Assembly (NCBI GenBank): GCA_963556255.1
Contig: OY744604.1
Span: 95,799,980 to 95,863,979, forward strand
Length of the DNA stretch: 64,000 bases
Reading direction: 5' to 3'
DNA from: Allolobophora icterica
Lineage: Eukaryota > Annelida > Clitellata > Crassiclitellata > Lumbricidae
Under the pieces are notes generated by a model that was given only the letters and a program-made list of their open reading frames with translations, was not told the origin of the DNA and searched no databases. A program made the translations under genes and the position numbers. Of the stretch, positions 31,745-43,712 are shown piece after piece (the first letter of the stretch is position 1; each line of letters starts with the position of its first letter).

Positions 31745-32026
31745 TTATTTTTGTTTGGGTTTCTTTGGTATTGCTATATGGTGGTTTCTGGAAGATGTTT
31801 TCGATGAAGACATCAATATGGTTCTCATCGTTATTCTTATTCGTAGTGTGACTCCGCTGAACACACCTAGTGGGGGTGGGTTCTTTGGGTTAATGTCGAA
31901 CGACTCTCCATGTAGGCGAGAAAAAGATAAACAGTTCGCTGTAAATGTATATTTATTCGTTTCAAAACTTGAGTACAGACGGCTAGAGCATGCTTTCGGC
32001 GGTTCAATAGCCTCCTCGGTAACCAC
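31745..32026 (-). CDS. Unassigned small ORF upstream of the amber ORF
   Basis: A 93-residue minus-strand frame (MVTEEAIEPPKACSSRLYSS ... ending AIPKKPKQK, basic). It ends 13 bp before the start of the next minus-strand ORF. No motif is recognised. The two may be parts of one decayed element. Low confidence that it is translated. Confidence 0.25.
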   Translation of the reverse strand: MVTEEAIEPPKACSSRLYSSFETNKYTFTANCLSFSRLHGESFDINPKNPPPLGVFSGVTLRIRITMRTILMSSSKTSSRNHHIAIPKKPKQK

Positions 32027-32082
32027 TATATGAAACAGACATTTGTTCAGTAAATATGTGTATAAATTGTATTAGTTAAAAG

Positions 32083-32505
32083 GCATTGTCTCAGTTTATC
32101 TAAATGTCGAGTATTAAATATTGAAAGTCAGTTCTTTTTGTTTCATATTAGACATGTTAACCATTATCATAATAATAATAATAATAATAGACATCTGGCT
32201 TAACTATAAATAGTACTATTACAAAAAAGCATCATATCAATAAGTAGTTAGAATGCATTATCTAAAGTTATCTACATGTAAATGGCATGTATTGAAATTT
32301 TAAAATCAGTTTTTTCCCATGTTAAACATGTTAACCATTATATAATAGACATCTGGCTTAAGTATAAGTGGTGCTGTTACAAAAAATTTATATCAATAAG
32401 TAGTTACAATGCATTATCTCTATTTTTCTAAATGTCATGTAATAAATATTTAAAATCAGTTCTTTTCTTTCACATTAAACATGTTAACTATTATAAAATA
32501 GACAA
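32083..32505. repeat. Tandem repeat, about 2.7 units of ~157-172 bp
   Basis: Unit starts at 32083, 32255 and 32411 (GCATTATCT ... AACATGTTAACCATTAT ... AGACATCTGGCTTAA ... ATCAATAAGTAGTTA). The first unit is longer because of an (ATA)n run. Diverged satellite-like repeat with no gene. Confidence 0.85.
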
Positions 32506-32519
32506 ATCCTCATAGTTGT

Positions 32520-32818
32520 TGGGGAGGGGGGTCCATAGAGTAGTGGTAACATCACTGGCGTGAAGAGCAAGCGGTAGCGGGATCGCTTCCCGCAACGATC
32601 CCAAAAATGTCCACTCAACCTATTTTCATTCGCGAGATGGCGCGTTGCTAAAAATGAGATGTAGGACGTGATGGGCGCCTTGCATGGTGCCGTATGCAGT
32701 TAAATTCGACTCCTGTAATAACTTGTGATCATCCGTTCATACTGATTTGTAATCATACTGGGTAATTGTCAGTTTGAAGATATTTAACGAATATAATATT
32801 ATTATTATTATTATCTGG
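32520..32818 (+). mobile_element. tRNA-derived SINE with (TTA)n tail
   Basis: The head has a pol III A-box-like CATAGAGTAGTGGTAACATC and a B-box-like GGGATCGCTTCCCG about 35-40 bp later. The body contains GGCGCCTTGCATGGTGCCG. The tail TTTGTAATCATACTGGGTAA, GTCAGTTTGAAGATATTTAA then (ATT)n resembles the 3' end of the LINE at 37090-37680. Confidence 0.75.
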
Positions 32819-32819
32819 C

Positions 32820-33289
32820 TTAACCATATATGATGCTACAACATCCTTTTCTGTAATGATTAGGGCTATCTTAATAAATACAAACGTGATTTGATGGAGG
32901 ACGTTTACGCTGACATTTTGTGGCATCATAAATAAGTTAAATAAGTAATAGGGTGTTCCTATGGGTTATGGAGCATTTTTATGTATCGGTACTGATTTTT
33001 TCATCCTCCAGTAAAGCATTTGATGACGGCTTGTATTGAAACTCTATAGCCAAAATATTTATAAGGTTTAACAATATTTAGGCCTTGCTCAATTCAGTTG
33101 AAATTCAATAAAATTTGCTCTTTTTAGGTTTTAACCAATTATTCATAAATTATGCATTGTAAAAATTTGACAAATTAGCATATTTTTCAAGACCGCCTTG
33201 ACGATTTGTTTGATAGTGCTCCCTAATAAAATCGGCCAAGCCTATTTGTTTCTAAAGGTACAGCGAGAGTAAGGTCGTAGAGGAATGAT
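32820..33289. other. No gene seen
   Basis: AT-rich sequence, possibly the 5' end of the decayed transposon that follows. No terminus was recognised. Confidence 0.45.
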
Positions 33290-35870
33290 AGCCAGAGTAG
33301 AGCAAAACGTCAAACTGCAGGAACTTCAAAGCCGAGAGTGAGAGGCACGGCGAATATTATCACTCCTGAAGTGGTTGCAGTCCTAGATCTGACCAATGCA
33401 AGTGACGGGAAGGCTGCACACATATTTTCTGCAATGGCTTCATCAGGACAGGACACCTACAGCATGATCCAGAGGATGTCGTCATTAGCCCAGGTGCCAT
33501 AAGGAGAGCACAAATCGTGAAGATCTTAGAGTAGATATGAAGGCAGCCTTCGACCCTGTACTGCCGCTGGTATTGAAATGGGAAGGCAAAATTAAGGAGG
33601 ACTTTACAGGCTCTTGAAGATAAGAGTAGACCAACTTCCTATTCTGGTCTCTGGAGAGAATATAGCCTAGTAAAGATGTTGTCTGTCCCAAACCTTCGCG
33701 ACGGAACAGCAGTTAAAATGTTTGGAGCAGTGATTGACAACATGGATGAGTTTGGATTAAGGGATCGGATCAAGGGTATGCGCATAGATGCCACCGCTTC
33801 AAGCACTGGAACAAAAGTTGGATTTGATTTCTGTTACAGACAGACATACAAGTGACTGCTCACATATTTTCTGCAATAGGTTCGTCAAGGCAGCTTCAGA
33901 ATGATCCAGAAGATTCTATCATTAGCCCATTGGTCTCATTGGTCGGGAGCTCCTACGATTAGTATTCATTCATCACATCTCAGAGATCATGCTGGAGAAG
34001 GTAGTTAGCATCCATCATGCCTGTCTTTATTGACTGCTGTGTATGTCTCAAGGTCTCCTGAAAAAGAACTGTTTGGCCATTTCAACGATTTCTAGCATCG
34101 AATAGGCCAATCATCAGTTTACACGGCCCTTGAGGATGAAAATATCCAGGAGCAACTCACCATGCCACTGGATGGTCAGAGCAATTTACTTCATGAATAT
34201 GAGGCTATTCTGCAAACAGTATGAAACATTACAGCTAGGGTCCTCTGAATTGCAAACAAATAAGGAAGCATCTCATATTGCGAACAAATAAAGAAATATC
34301 TCATATCGCGAACAAATAAGGAAGCAGCTCATATCAGTGATTGTTTTAACGTGCAAAATGTGCAGTGATGAAAGGCTGTTAACCGCTGTTTGCGCATGAA
34401 ATGAATTGTAATTCATAATTAATTATGATTTTTATGCGCTCGCCATGTCCAGTGATAAATTTTCCTTCAAACAAGCCGTGTCTCATACAAGCCGTGTCTC
34501 GGAATGAATGAATACCACAAACAAATAAGGAAGCATCTTAATGAGGCCTATTTTTTTATTGATAATGTCTCGGTGGAGGAGAAGAGATTAATGGTTGTAG
34601 TTCTTTGAGATACTAATGGGACTGATGAACATCGAAGATGGATTCCACTATTCGTCAATCCAGAAACAAAGGAACTACATAACTTCGTCACGACATGTAC
34701 ACGGCGATTTTAGAAGATCTTCTGCCTATGTACAGAATTCTTGTAGATTGACCCTAGCAAATGGCGGTGTGCCGACATTTAAACACACGACAGATAATCA
34801 CGCGACACTTAAACACAGACACTTAAACACACGACAGATAAACACATGGACAGATAATCACACGACAGATAAACACATGGACAGATAATCACACGACAGA
34901 TAAACACATGGACAGATAATCACGCGACACTTAAACATATTAACGCGAGAATTCCAAACAAAATATATATAGGATATAATGAATATTTCTCCAAATCGGT
35001 TAAAAACAAATTAATGAATCTTGATAAGCTGTCTAAAAACACAAACATTTAAAAAGATAAAAAAAATCATTAACGTTCAAAATTCCCCTTTAGTTATTCG
35101 ACTAAAAGTAATTGATGAGGAGGACCCTGCCATGTACCCCATTCATCTATCTGTCTTTCTATCTGTTCATCACGGTTTATGCAACTACTGTTGAGACAGA
35201 TGAGCTATTGCTTGCAAAAACTGCAGAACGTTTGATACATTTTACAACGCCAATATATTTCTCCATTCTTATTCTCCCGAACTTTAACATGCTCACAATT
35301 TCTGTATATTACTGTTGAACGTCCTTTTGTTGAGACAGGCACATTGACCAGTCACGCACTGCACACAGTGGTGCACAAACTTTGTTTTGTAACAGTTAAT
35401 ACAATGAATACATGTGATTATCTGTCCATGTGTCTATCTGTCGTGTGATTATCTGTCCATGTGTTTATCTGTCGTGTGATTATCTGTCGTGTGTTTAAAT
35501 GTCGCTGTGTTTAAGTGTCCCTGTGTTTATCTGTCGTGTGTTTAAGTGTCTGTGTTTAAGTGTCGCGTGATTATCTGTCGTGTGTTTAAATGTCATGGAA
35601 CCGCAAATGGCTACTCCAAGAATCATAATCTAAAGGACCAGATGGTTGCAACAACGTTTAAGGTTGTGAACGATCTTGCAGAATTGGAAGTTGCCTTGAT
35701 TCAAGAATTCAATGCTATTTAAGCACACAACGATGAACAGAAGCACCATCTCATGCAGGTAGACGAGGACAAAGGAAGCAAGTTCAGTGTGCCAACAAAG
35801 GCGGAAGCTATCAATAAATCAATAGAAACTGGCAACATTATTGATGGACTGATTGTAACTGCGTTTTAAC
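33290..35870 (+). pseudogene. Decayed DNA-transposon transposase (RNase H-like type common in invertebrates)
   Basis: Scattered frames match a transposase-like family I know from cnidarian and arthropod genomes: LVLKWEGKIKEDFTG, RVDQLPILVSGEN, LLSVPNLRDGTAVKMFG, RDRIKGMRIDATASSTGT, IHHISEIMLEKVV, then SPEKELFGHFNDF. After the foldback insertion the C-terminus resumes with VNDLAELEVALIQEFN and DEQKHHLMQV. Many stops and frame changes. A foldback-like element at 34766-35602 splits it. The superfamily assignment is uncertain. Confidence 0.65.
34766..35602. mobile_element. Foldback-like element with TIRs of short tandem repeats, 837 bp
   Basis: Both ends carry long inverted arms built from repeated ACACGACAGATAA, ACACTTAAACAC and ACATGGACAGATAATCAC units. 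The outer arms start GACATTTAAACACACGACAG and match over more than 60 bp. A perfect 9-bp target duplication GCAAATGGC lies at 34757-34765 and 35603-35611. The middle has no credible gene. It inserted into an older transposase remnant. Confidence 0.92.
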
Positions 35871-35879
35871 TTTACATAC

Positions 35880-36500
35880 AGGGCATAATGCTTTGTATGT
35901 CGTTCGCCGTTCATTGCGTTCAGTAGATGTTACATTTCTACACTACAGTGTTCAGTGATTGTACTGAGTGACTGACTGTTCTGTGTACTTTACACTAGTA
36001 CGCTGCACTACGCGGCAGTTCAATTTTTTCATTTTTGTTTACTTTTTAGTGTGTTTACTGCTTAGCTTTTTACTGTTTCACTTGACGATTTTACGTAAAC
36101 AACAATACAACAAACTTTGACTGCTTTGAGCAAGTCCTAACTAAATTCTATCATGCTAAAGCATTTACTCGTTACTTTTTCCATTGAGCATCATGCAAAA
36201 ATAGGTTGGAGAGTAACTTTCTGACACTCATTTTTAGAAGCATCCTAGTAAGTAAGAATATCAAATGAACTAATTTGAAATGCTAAACATATGTTTTTTA
36301 CTATTTTAACGTGTTAACATATTCTTATAATTATGTGCTGCATTGAGGCGGCGTGATAACGCGAACTCGCTGATGTCTGTGGTGCAAAGTAAATCAATAA
36401 TTGTCTATCAAAAGATTCCGGAAAAAAACGCAGAATGGAAAAACAAACTCTATGTAACTAATTTAAGCAATTACTTACACCACTTATTTAATCTAAGAAA
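35880..36500. other. No gene seen
   Basis: AT-rich non-coding sequence with no recognisable feature. Confidence 0.5.
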
Positions 36501-36509
36501 TTAAATAAG

Positions 36510-36990
36510 TGATGTGGTTGCTTTGCTATTATCCGTCAATTCTGTAAAGTTAAAGTGTAGCGGATCCCTTCTCAATTATTTCTTCCTGGTCGATCGTTCA
36601 GCCTCACTCGTGCATTTCCATACTGGACATCATCTCGTTGATCCCTATTGTATTCTACCTTTTCAAAACAAACAATGGCGGTTGAACCTGCGGGTTAAAA
36701 GAATACTGACATGTTTCTCTGCTTAACAGTAGGTTTATTTTCATTTTCTCTTAACGCTTTCTCTTTGAGGTCGCTCTTGGTATGCTAGCATTATGGTCAC
36801 GTGTTTAAGTATCAATTCGTATCAGGATTCGTATCAGGATTGCATTGAGAAAACTTCACATATGCGACTTTTATCGAGTTCAGTTTCAATAGTGTCTAAA
36901 GTTCAACTGTTGTTTTCTTCATCGAAACTGCTCGTTAATAATTTGAGCATCGTTTGAGGTAAGTTGTAGTTTAGTAGAAGCTTTCTAGGG
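36510..36990 (-). repeat. Shared flank module plus ~190-bp module, copy 4
   Basis: ATTTCTTCCTGGTCGATCGT and CATCATCTCGTTGATCC also occur at 45310-45380. 36795-36990 is the 190-bp module, with GAGGTAAGTTG. The minus-strand frame is broken. Confidence 0.65.
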
Positions 36991-37090
36991 AAGGGGATAG
37001 AGTAATGGTAACACTCATGGCCAAAAGAGCGAAACCCCCTCGGGCGGGCACCTTGCATGGCTGCCATAACATGTCTTGGCCTCTTGCAGG
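36988..37090 (+). mobile_element. SINE head fused to a LINE
   Basis: GGATAGAGTAATGGTAACAC and then GCACCTTGCATGGCTGCC repeat the head and body of the SINE at 32520-32818. Instead of the SINE tail, the RT tail of a LINE follows immediately. Confidence 0.6.
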
Positions 37091-37690
37091 GGATCCATAC
37101 AGGCTCTTCGTATCCAGAAATCATACGGCCTCCCGCCTGGATCCCTGCACCTGGTCGCTTCTGCCACCACCGTCTCTAGGATGCTGTATGCGGCCTCTGC
37201 CTGGTGGGGGACAGACATCGGTGTCGGATCGCAGGAGCCTGGAGCGGTTTCTCCAAAGAGCGAAAAGAGCCGGCTACCTGAGTGACTCTGCACCTGGCGT
37301 GGAGCAACTGGTCCTTCGAGCCGACTGTGCCTTCCTCTCTTTCGTGCTGCATAATCCTTTCCATGTGCTCCGTGTTCTGTTCCCGCCTAAAGTCAGTAGA
37401 CAGTACAATTTCCGCCCTCGACCGCATGACTTTACCCTCCCCCCTAAGGACGATTCCAATTTTGTCCCAAGAGTTCTCTATGGCATCTATGCCACATTAA
37501 AATAACTCTTTCTTTACTTTAATTTATCCAAAATTTTAACATTTTCAATACTTGTTAAGTTTCCAGCCTCTCCTAAATCCTCCAACATTACATTGCCATT
37601 ACTTAGCATCACTAATGTATTTGTAACATATTGCGGTTTGTCAATGTGAGTCGATAATAAACGAATAATAATAATAATAACGTGTGTTTA
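37090..37690 (+). mobile_element. LINE RT C-terminus and 3' end
   Basis: The RT tail is readable in two frames: QALRIQKSYGLPPGSLHLVA and MLYAASAWWG, then RAKRAGYLSDSAPG, NPFHVLRVLFPP and RPRPHDFTLPPKDDSNFVPR. The 3' UTR ends ATTGCGGTTTGTCAATGTG, TCGATAATAAACG and (AATA)n, which resembles the SINE tail. A second similar tail sits at 37690-37790. Confidence 0.8.
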
Positions 37691-38099
37691 GTTCATATAT
37701 TGATTATTGTACTGTCATGTCTCAATGTAGGCCTAATCTTACTGCGTTTGTCGGTTTTAATTAATAAAGAAAAAGATTATTATTATTCATTTAATGGTTA
37801 AACAAATTAAGCTATGTATTGTCTCAATGAGTAACTTCTAGACTATTTGTACAGTTGGAAATTTCTGTACTGATGGACGTGTCGTTTATACTGAAAATTT
37901 GATGTTTGTACCTCCTTTTTCACGCGAGCGCTGGAACAACAGGTCCCCGCACGCAATGGTAGCACGCAAATTAAGGCTCTCGTGAGCCCCAAATCTAATC
38001 TCTTAAATGGCCCACAATCTTCACCACGCCCATGACATACCAGGATGCAGACTTTAATCTATATGTAATCATCTAGCACGGGTGTTAAGCGCTGAGATG

Positions 38100-39607
38100 C
38101 AGGGTTAAAGCGGCCCGGGAAATTTGGTCATGGGCGGCCCATATTATCGAGCGCCGAAGGCACGAAACTTTTCAGGATAAGGGCCCTAGGCCAATGCTTT
38201 TTGTAGCATTTAACATAAAATGGAGGGCATTTTTAGTTATTGATGGGCCAAATGGCATAATATTGTTAAATGATTATTAAAAGATTAAGAAATTAACACG
38301 TATGTGTTTAAATTTGTGATTTGTCGTAAATTCGCAATTATGTTTGGAACCAACTGTCACATTAAGTTTAGTTTAGTTTATTTGGAAAACGTAATATCGT
38401 GATAGAATTAGTACGCACAACTTCACAAAAGCACTTTGTATAGCAATTTTCTCATCGTATCACAAGTTGACGCCTAAATGTCAACGATTTCATCATTAAT
38501 TCTGAGAAGAAGGTCCTTTTCACAAGCCAACAGCATGAAAGACTCTAAACGTCACTGATATATCAAATTTCTTAATCTGTTCAAAATGTATTTCAGTTTT
38601 GAAAATGAACTCTCACAAGCAAGTGGTGATGAGGATACTGTCAAAACGATTTTGTAAGCCAAAAACAAATTTGAATAAGCTAGATTGTGCAAATTGACCT
38701 TAAGGAGAACGTGGTAACAGCACACAATACATTTTCTGCAAGATTTGAATTTATTTCTGTTCCTGTTGCTGTTTTCTTCTATTTGGACTGTTTCACTTTT
38801 TATAGGCCTAGAGTCAAATTGCATGGCGTTTTCTGAGACTGTGTCTGTTATTTCAGTGTCAAGTAGCAAATTATAGTCTTTTAGTTTTGACACTTTCCCA
38901 TTTTCTTGCAAGTCCAATAATTCACTTTGCAGCTGCTCTGTAGCAGATTCTCCTGGCAATTTCTTTTTTGACCGGAATCTTTTCTATTTCAAAACACTTT
39001 CAACATCAGTGTCGAGATTTCTTTTATCTAGTTCACTGTTAGCACGCTCTGAAAAATTTGTAGCTGCTTCAAAAAAGACATCAAAAGTTTCGATGTATTA
39101 GGCTTAATTCATTGATAGCATATCTTAAACTATCTCATAGACTCATAGGATGTTGTGTGTTCAAACACTTTCAAAATCAATTGCGCTGTCAAAATAAATT
39201 CAAAATTTGTCAAAGAATCCAGAAGAGTTCTCGCTCTGTACCCAACATCATTGTTAAAGTAGTTTGATTCGGAAATATCATGAAAGCATGTTGTAGCACG
39301 TATTTGTAAGCCTAAAAGAAATCCACAGCTTCTGTTTGTTTATTGCATGGGCTATAATCAACGGTAGGCTAAGTTAAAGTGAATATTGGCACGTAGCCGC
39401 ACGTTTCATGAGGCAGTGCAAGTTTCTTGGTAACAACCGTGCACTGCCGATATTTCATAATTTATAACACTAGAATTAAGGATTAGAACTAAAATATCGT
39501 AAAATTTTTTAATCATATTTTTCTTTTTGGGCGGCCGGCTCAGTCCAAGCCTGGGCGACTGGCCCACCGGGAATTTCCCGGTGTCCCGGTGGGCCAGTCC
39601 AAGCCTG
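38100..39607 (-). mobile_element. hAT transposon, decayed, 1.5 kb
   Basis: Ends CAGGGTTAAAGCGGCCCGGG and (as reverse complement) CAGGCTTGGACTGGCCCACC, with an 8-bp duplication CTGAGATG / CTGAGATC at 38092-38099 and 39608-39615. The minus-strand frame at 38959-38552 ends in the hAT C-terminal dimerisation region (KIVLTVSSSPLACESSFSKL, KYILNRLRNLI). The catalytic part is largely lost. It sits in the flank that precedes gene D. Confidence 0.9.
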
Positions 39608-39615
39608 CTGAGATC

Positions 39616-40810
39616 AAATCAAATCCGTTTTTATTACAACACACAAGCTGCAGATTAACAGTGACAGAAAACAACAGTTATCAGTTTAGTGCTATAAAAG
39701 GATGTCCCTAAGGGACAAGTCCCGCTAAAATGGGACACCCTGAGAGTTCACAGGCTGAGACGGACAGGATAGATACATATCTGGTTGAAAATTTATAAAT
39801 CTTAACTAATAGTGAGCCAAAATGTAAACACAAAATAAAGCAAGCATTGGCTAATCAGCCAACAATTCACCTTCCATTGAAAGTAGACATATTCATATCC
39901 AATGTATAGCTATTTTACTATCTTAAAACCTTAAGTGATTAATCAGATAATGAGTGGTAGTAATAATTAACAAATTATAAAACAGATAACATCAATGAAC
40001 CCTAGTATATTATATGACGGCAATTAATGAAGTGATGTTGCTTATAATATAGGGCCTTAGCAGTGTTTTAAATCGGCTGATAGGTCGAATTGAGGTTAGT
40101 ACAGCAGGTAGGGAGTTCCATATTCTGGGGCCCCGGCATTTGATGGAGAACCTTTTTACATTGATACGGGCAAACTCAGGGCGGTAATTCAGGGCGGTAC
40201 GCGTCTGGTGGTGATGGATGGTTACGCCCCTCCCGAAGTAAGAAGCAAAAGACAAAGGCAGCAAATTATTATGATAACGGTACATGAAAAGACTAATCTG
40301 GAATATATTTATTTGGTTTATGGTCAGAATTTGTTTATCAACGAATATTTGCTTAGTGCTTGCTCTCCAATGAGTGTTAAATACCATTCGTATGGCAGTT
40401 TTCTGGAGTTTACTTAGAGGGCTAAGTACAGTCATATAATTTGACCCCCAAGAGATATTGCAGTAAGCGATATAGGGAAAAATTAATGTATAGTACAGAT
40501 TTAGTAAAATAGCAGTGGGCAGGCAATGTCTAATTCTTCTTAGAACTCCTATGTTTTTGGCTACCTTCTTCATCACTAATATGATATGAGCTTTCCAATT
40601 GAGGTGAGAGTCAATAATGACGCCCAATGACCTAGTGGAGTCTACTCGCTCAATAGGAGCGTCATCAATGAAAATGGATAGATTTGGTGGGGGGAGGGGT
40701 TTTCGCTTAGAGTGGAATATTATAAAATTTGTTTTTTTAAGATTTAGTGAAAGTTTATTTGCTCTAAACCAGGTTGCTATTAATTTTAGTTCGATGACAT
40801 GGTACTCGTT
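39616..40810 (-). mobile_element. CR1/L2-like LINE, C-terminal RT part and 3' UTR
   Basis: The minus-strand frame from about 40800 to 40010 is open for some 260 residues: WFRANKLSLNLKKTN, RSLGVIIDSHLNWKAHI, LYYTLIFPYIAYCNISWGSN and RGPRIWNSLPAVL. The 3' end (plus strand 39616) has CAAATCAAATCC next to the hAT target duplication. It replaced the promoter region of gene D; gene-flank sequence resumes near 40811. Confidence 0.85.
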
Positions 40811-40920
40811 ACGACGACTATAACTACAACAACGATGATGCTGTTGATGGTATGATGATGGCTTGGTGATGAAGACTACAACTACTCTGATAAAACTCAA
40901 ACTTGTAATTTACATTTAAG

Positions 40921-43712
40921 ATGATGGCATGTGTTGAAAAATTGATGGACGAAATTATCTCTGAATTCATTGTTGGGACATGCCAGTTGCTTCCAAAGTC
41001 GTATGATGCTGTTTCTGAACCTCTCCATTTCCAAAACGGGTATGTGATGATCTGTGGCAGCGCTATGGAGTTTTATATAAGACCGTTGAATTCATGCATC
41101 AACGACATTGATTCATTAGACTTAACTGGTGATATGATGGCCTTCGAAGAAAACTTTCCAGTATTGCCAAATGATGTGAGTCGCTTACACGATACAATCG
41201 AATGCTACAGGATGGAGCCACACCTGAGGTTTCCAGGGTTTGTTCGACTTCGATTTTGGGGAGAAATGCATTATAGCTGGAAGGACAAAACATATGAATT
41301 TAGCCCTACAACTGCTGATACTGTATACATTAAGAACGATGTAGCTGCGGATGTAGCTGCTAATCGCTTGACAACTAGACTTTTTGGTGTACAAGCTACT
41401 GCGAGAGGTCCATCATTAACGACTGAAAATATTGAGCAACCGATATCGTACGATAACGTAATGAGTCTTTGGTGCCCTCGATGGCCTATGGTAGCTCAAA
41501 GTTGGTCTAAACGACCTAGAAAACACGGATGGCCGATGATTGCTACAATCTCTGAAGTTGTACAACAAGGCTGTCATTTAGTATATGCTCAGCATTCCGC
41601 GTGTAGGAACGATCAACTACAGTGGAGATTGTCATTTTCAGTGGCAGAAGTAATTTTAATTCAGAGTTGGAGTCAAGTTCAGCAGATTGTTTACCACATG
41701 CTCAGAATCTTTTCCAAGAGAGAATTAATACTGAAGGATTGCCCAAAGGAAGATGAGGTTCTGTGCACATATCACCTAAAGACGTTGATGTTATGGGCTT
41801 GTGAAGAGATCTCACCAGAATGGTGGACTTCATCTTCGATTATTGCAATCTGCTGTAAGTTGCTTAAAAAGCTTTCAGAATGGCTAAAGAGGAGACACTG
41901 TCCGAACTATTTTATTCCTGAAGCAAATCTATTTCATGAGCGATTCAGATGGACAATTCTTAACGAAGTTGAAAGACAATTGAAAAGATTCTGCAATTCT
42001 GACATGCTCTGTCAATGGTTTGTGAAAAATTACATAGTTCCAGACAATTTAAGAAAATCAGAAGTTGAATTCATTGTGGATTTTCCAAATTGCCTGCAAT
42101 ATATCGCAGAATATCGAAAAACATCGCAGTCAAAAGCCTTGGATTTATTGTTTTCCGTCGAACTTACACTTTGTAATATCGAAACTCTTAGATCTATTAA
42201 TTATCAAAACTTACAACCGAGATCAGTCTTAAGTGCAGTGCACGCAGCGAGAGACGCAACATTGTTACTAGCAAAAACAAGGTCGCTATTACCAATGCCG
42301 GTTGACATTTTGTGTTTCACATACTTTAGTAAAACGGTGTATTGTTTGAATACTACATATAATTTTAGTTATGGAGAAATGTCATGGGATGGCGAACTAT
42401 TTGAGTATGTCAAAGGAATTTTCTTTAACCGAAAATCGTAAGGTGTCAATATCATCTATTTTTTGAACCCCTAACAGCACAAAGAAGTCAGTGTCAATTT
42501 TTGCGAGCACAAGAATTGATGGAACATTTAACTGGATCAAATAGCCCTTAAGAATTTCAACTATTGTCAGTCATGTCGATGGAGTTTCTTAGAATGGCTC
42601 TGCAGTGTGACGACTCTCATTCCAAGACCATTGCTCCTGCAGCTTTGGTCTACCTGGCTGCTCTCCATTTTTCATCATTAGAATACCAAATAGCAATAGA
42701 CCTCTGCTTAACAGTCTTGGTGGATCAAAAGAACCAAATAGAAAATGAAACATTGAATGCAGCTTGTTTGTTCTTTATTGACGATGTTGTTAGAATCGTC
42801 GCACTTATTCTCCTTTGCAAGAAGATCAGTGAAAATATGCATTTTAGTAAGAGGCACATTTATCTTGATCTACGTCTTACAACAAATGTTTTTGCTCACC
42901 ATTTGACAGTAATGTGTTCCGAAAGAATTTTTAAACATTTTGAATTGAATCGTGATTTGTCTACTTCGACATTTCCTTTAGACCAATGTTTTTTGGCTTT
43001 CGGCAAACAAAAGACAGGCATTTTGACGAAGTCAGGCACTTGTTTGAAAACTACCTGACAGTGTGTATATCACAGAAGGGATTCAATGGCCACAAATGCG
43101 ACTTTAAATCAGGATACTTTAATTGTTAAAGAAATGCTAATTGATTATCTAACGGAATATGCTTTAGAAAATATAACATCATTCTACAGTGTGATCCATA
43201 AAGACTTTGGCATCCAGTGCAACACAGCTGACTGCTATCGTGCTTTGTATCTTTATAAGTGTCGCCAATATGATGAAGTGTTGCTTTTATGTGAAAAGAT
43301 TCTGAATGAGCCTGATCTGCAGGGTGATTTGAAGGCGTTTGCATTTACGAATGTTTTGGTGCTGCCACCGTTTGACTCGTTCTTCGATGGAGACGTACAA
43401 TCGTTGGTAGGATTGCATACGCTCCTTCATTTCTTATCACCTCTGAATGATGATTTGCGGAACTTCAAGTTAGCTGTGCAGTTTTATGACCAACGTGTAC
43501 ACTTTAACTCTCTTTTGAAGTATTACGACGTAACAAGTAATCATTTTCTCGGAAAACATTTCCTTGCCAGATATTTGAAACTTAGATGTTGTGTTGACTG
43601 TAGTTTTCCCTATATAAGGGAATTATCTAATATTTGTGCTAGGAAAAGCAGTTGTCTATTTGAACACATTATTCGCCGGTTTCTTCGACAAAAATACACT
43701 GAAATTAATTAA
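40921..43712 (+). pseudogene. Mab-21/cGAS-like nucleotidyltransferase, copy D (frameshift and two stops)
   Basis: Begins at ATGATGG right after TTTACATTTAAG (MMACVEKLMDEIISEFIVGT) and is open for 506 codons. The nucleotidyltransferase signature (CGSAMEFYIRPLN...INDID) and all Mab-21 blocks are intact. A one-base deletion near 42432 gives TAA at 42439-42441. In the restored register there is TAA at 42549-42551 (CTTAAG for TCAGAA) and TGA at 43056-43058. Both flanking segments still align to copy C up to QKYTEIN. A protein of the enzyme half alone could in principle be made. The usual promoter block is absent, replaced by hAT and LINE insertions, which fits a dead gene. Confidence 0.88.

Noticed and set aside
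32531..32605. Functional tRNA gene
   Set aside because: A- and B-box-like motifs are present but no cloverleaf with proper stems; it is the head of a SINE.
35112..35318. 68-residue frame with hydrophobic stretches inside the 34.8-35.6 kb element
   Set aside because: Short, AT-rich, inside a non-coding foldback-like element, no motif.
36995..37300. Possible host exon at 37005-37505
   Set aside because: The encoded sequence is the C-terminal tail of a LINE RT preceded by a SINE head.
40010..40900. Host gene on the minus strand before gene D
   Set aside because: The open frame is a LINE RT C-terminus (SLNLKKTN, LGVIIDSHLNWKAHI, WNSLP).
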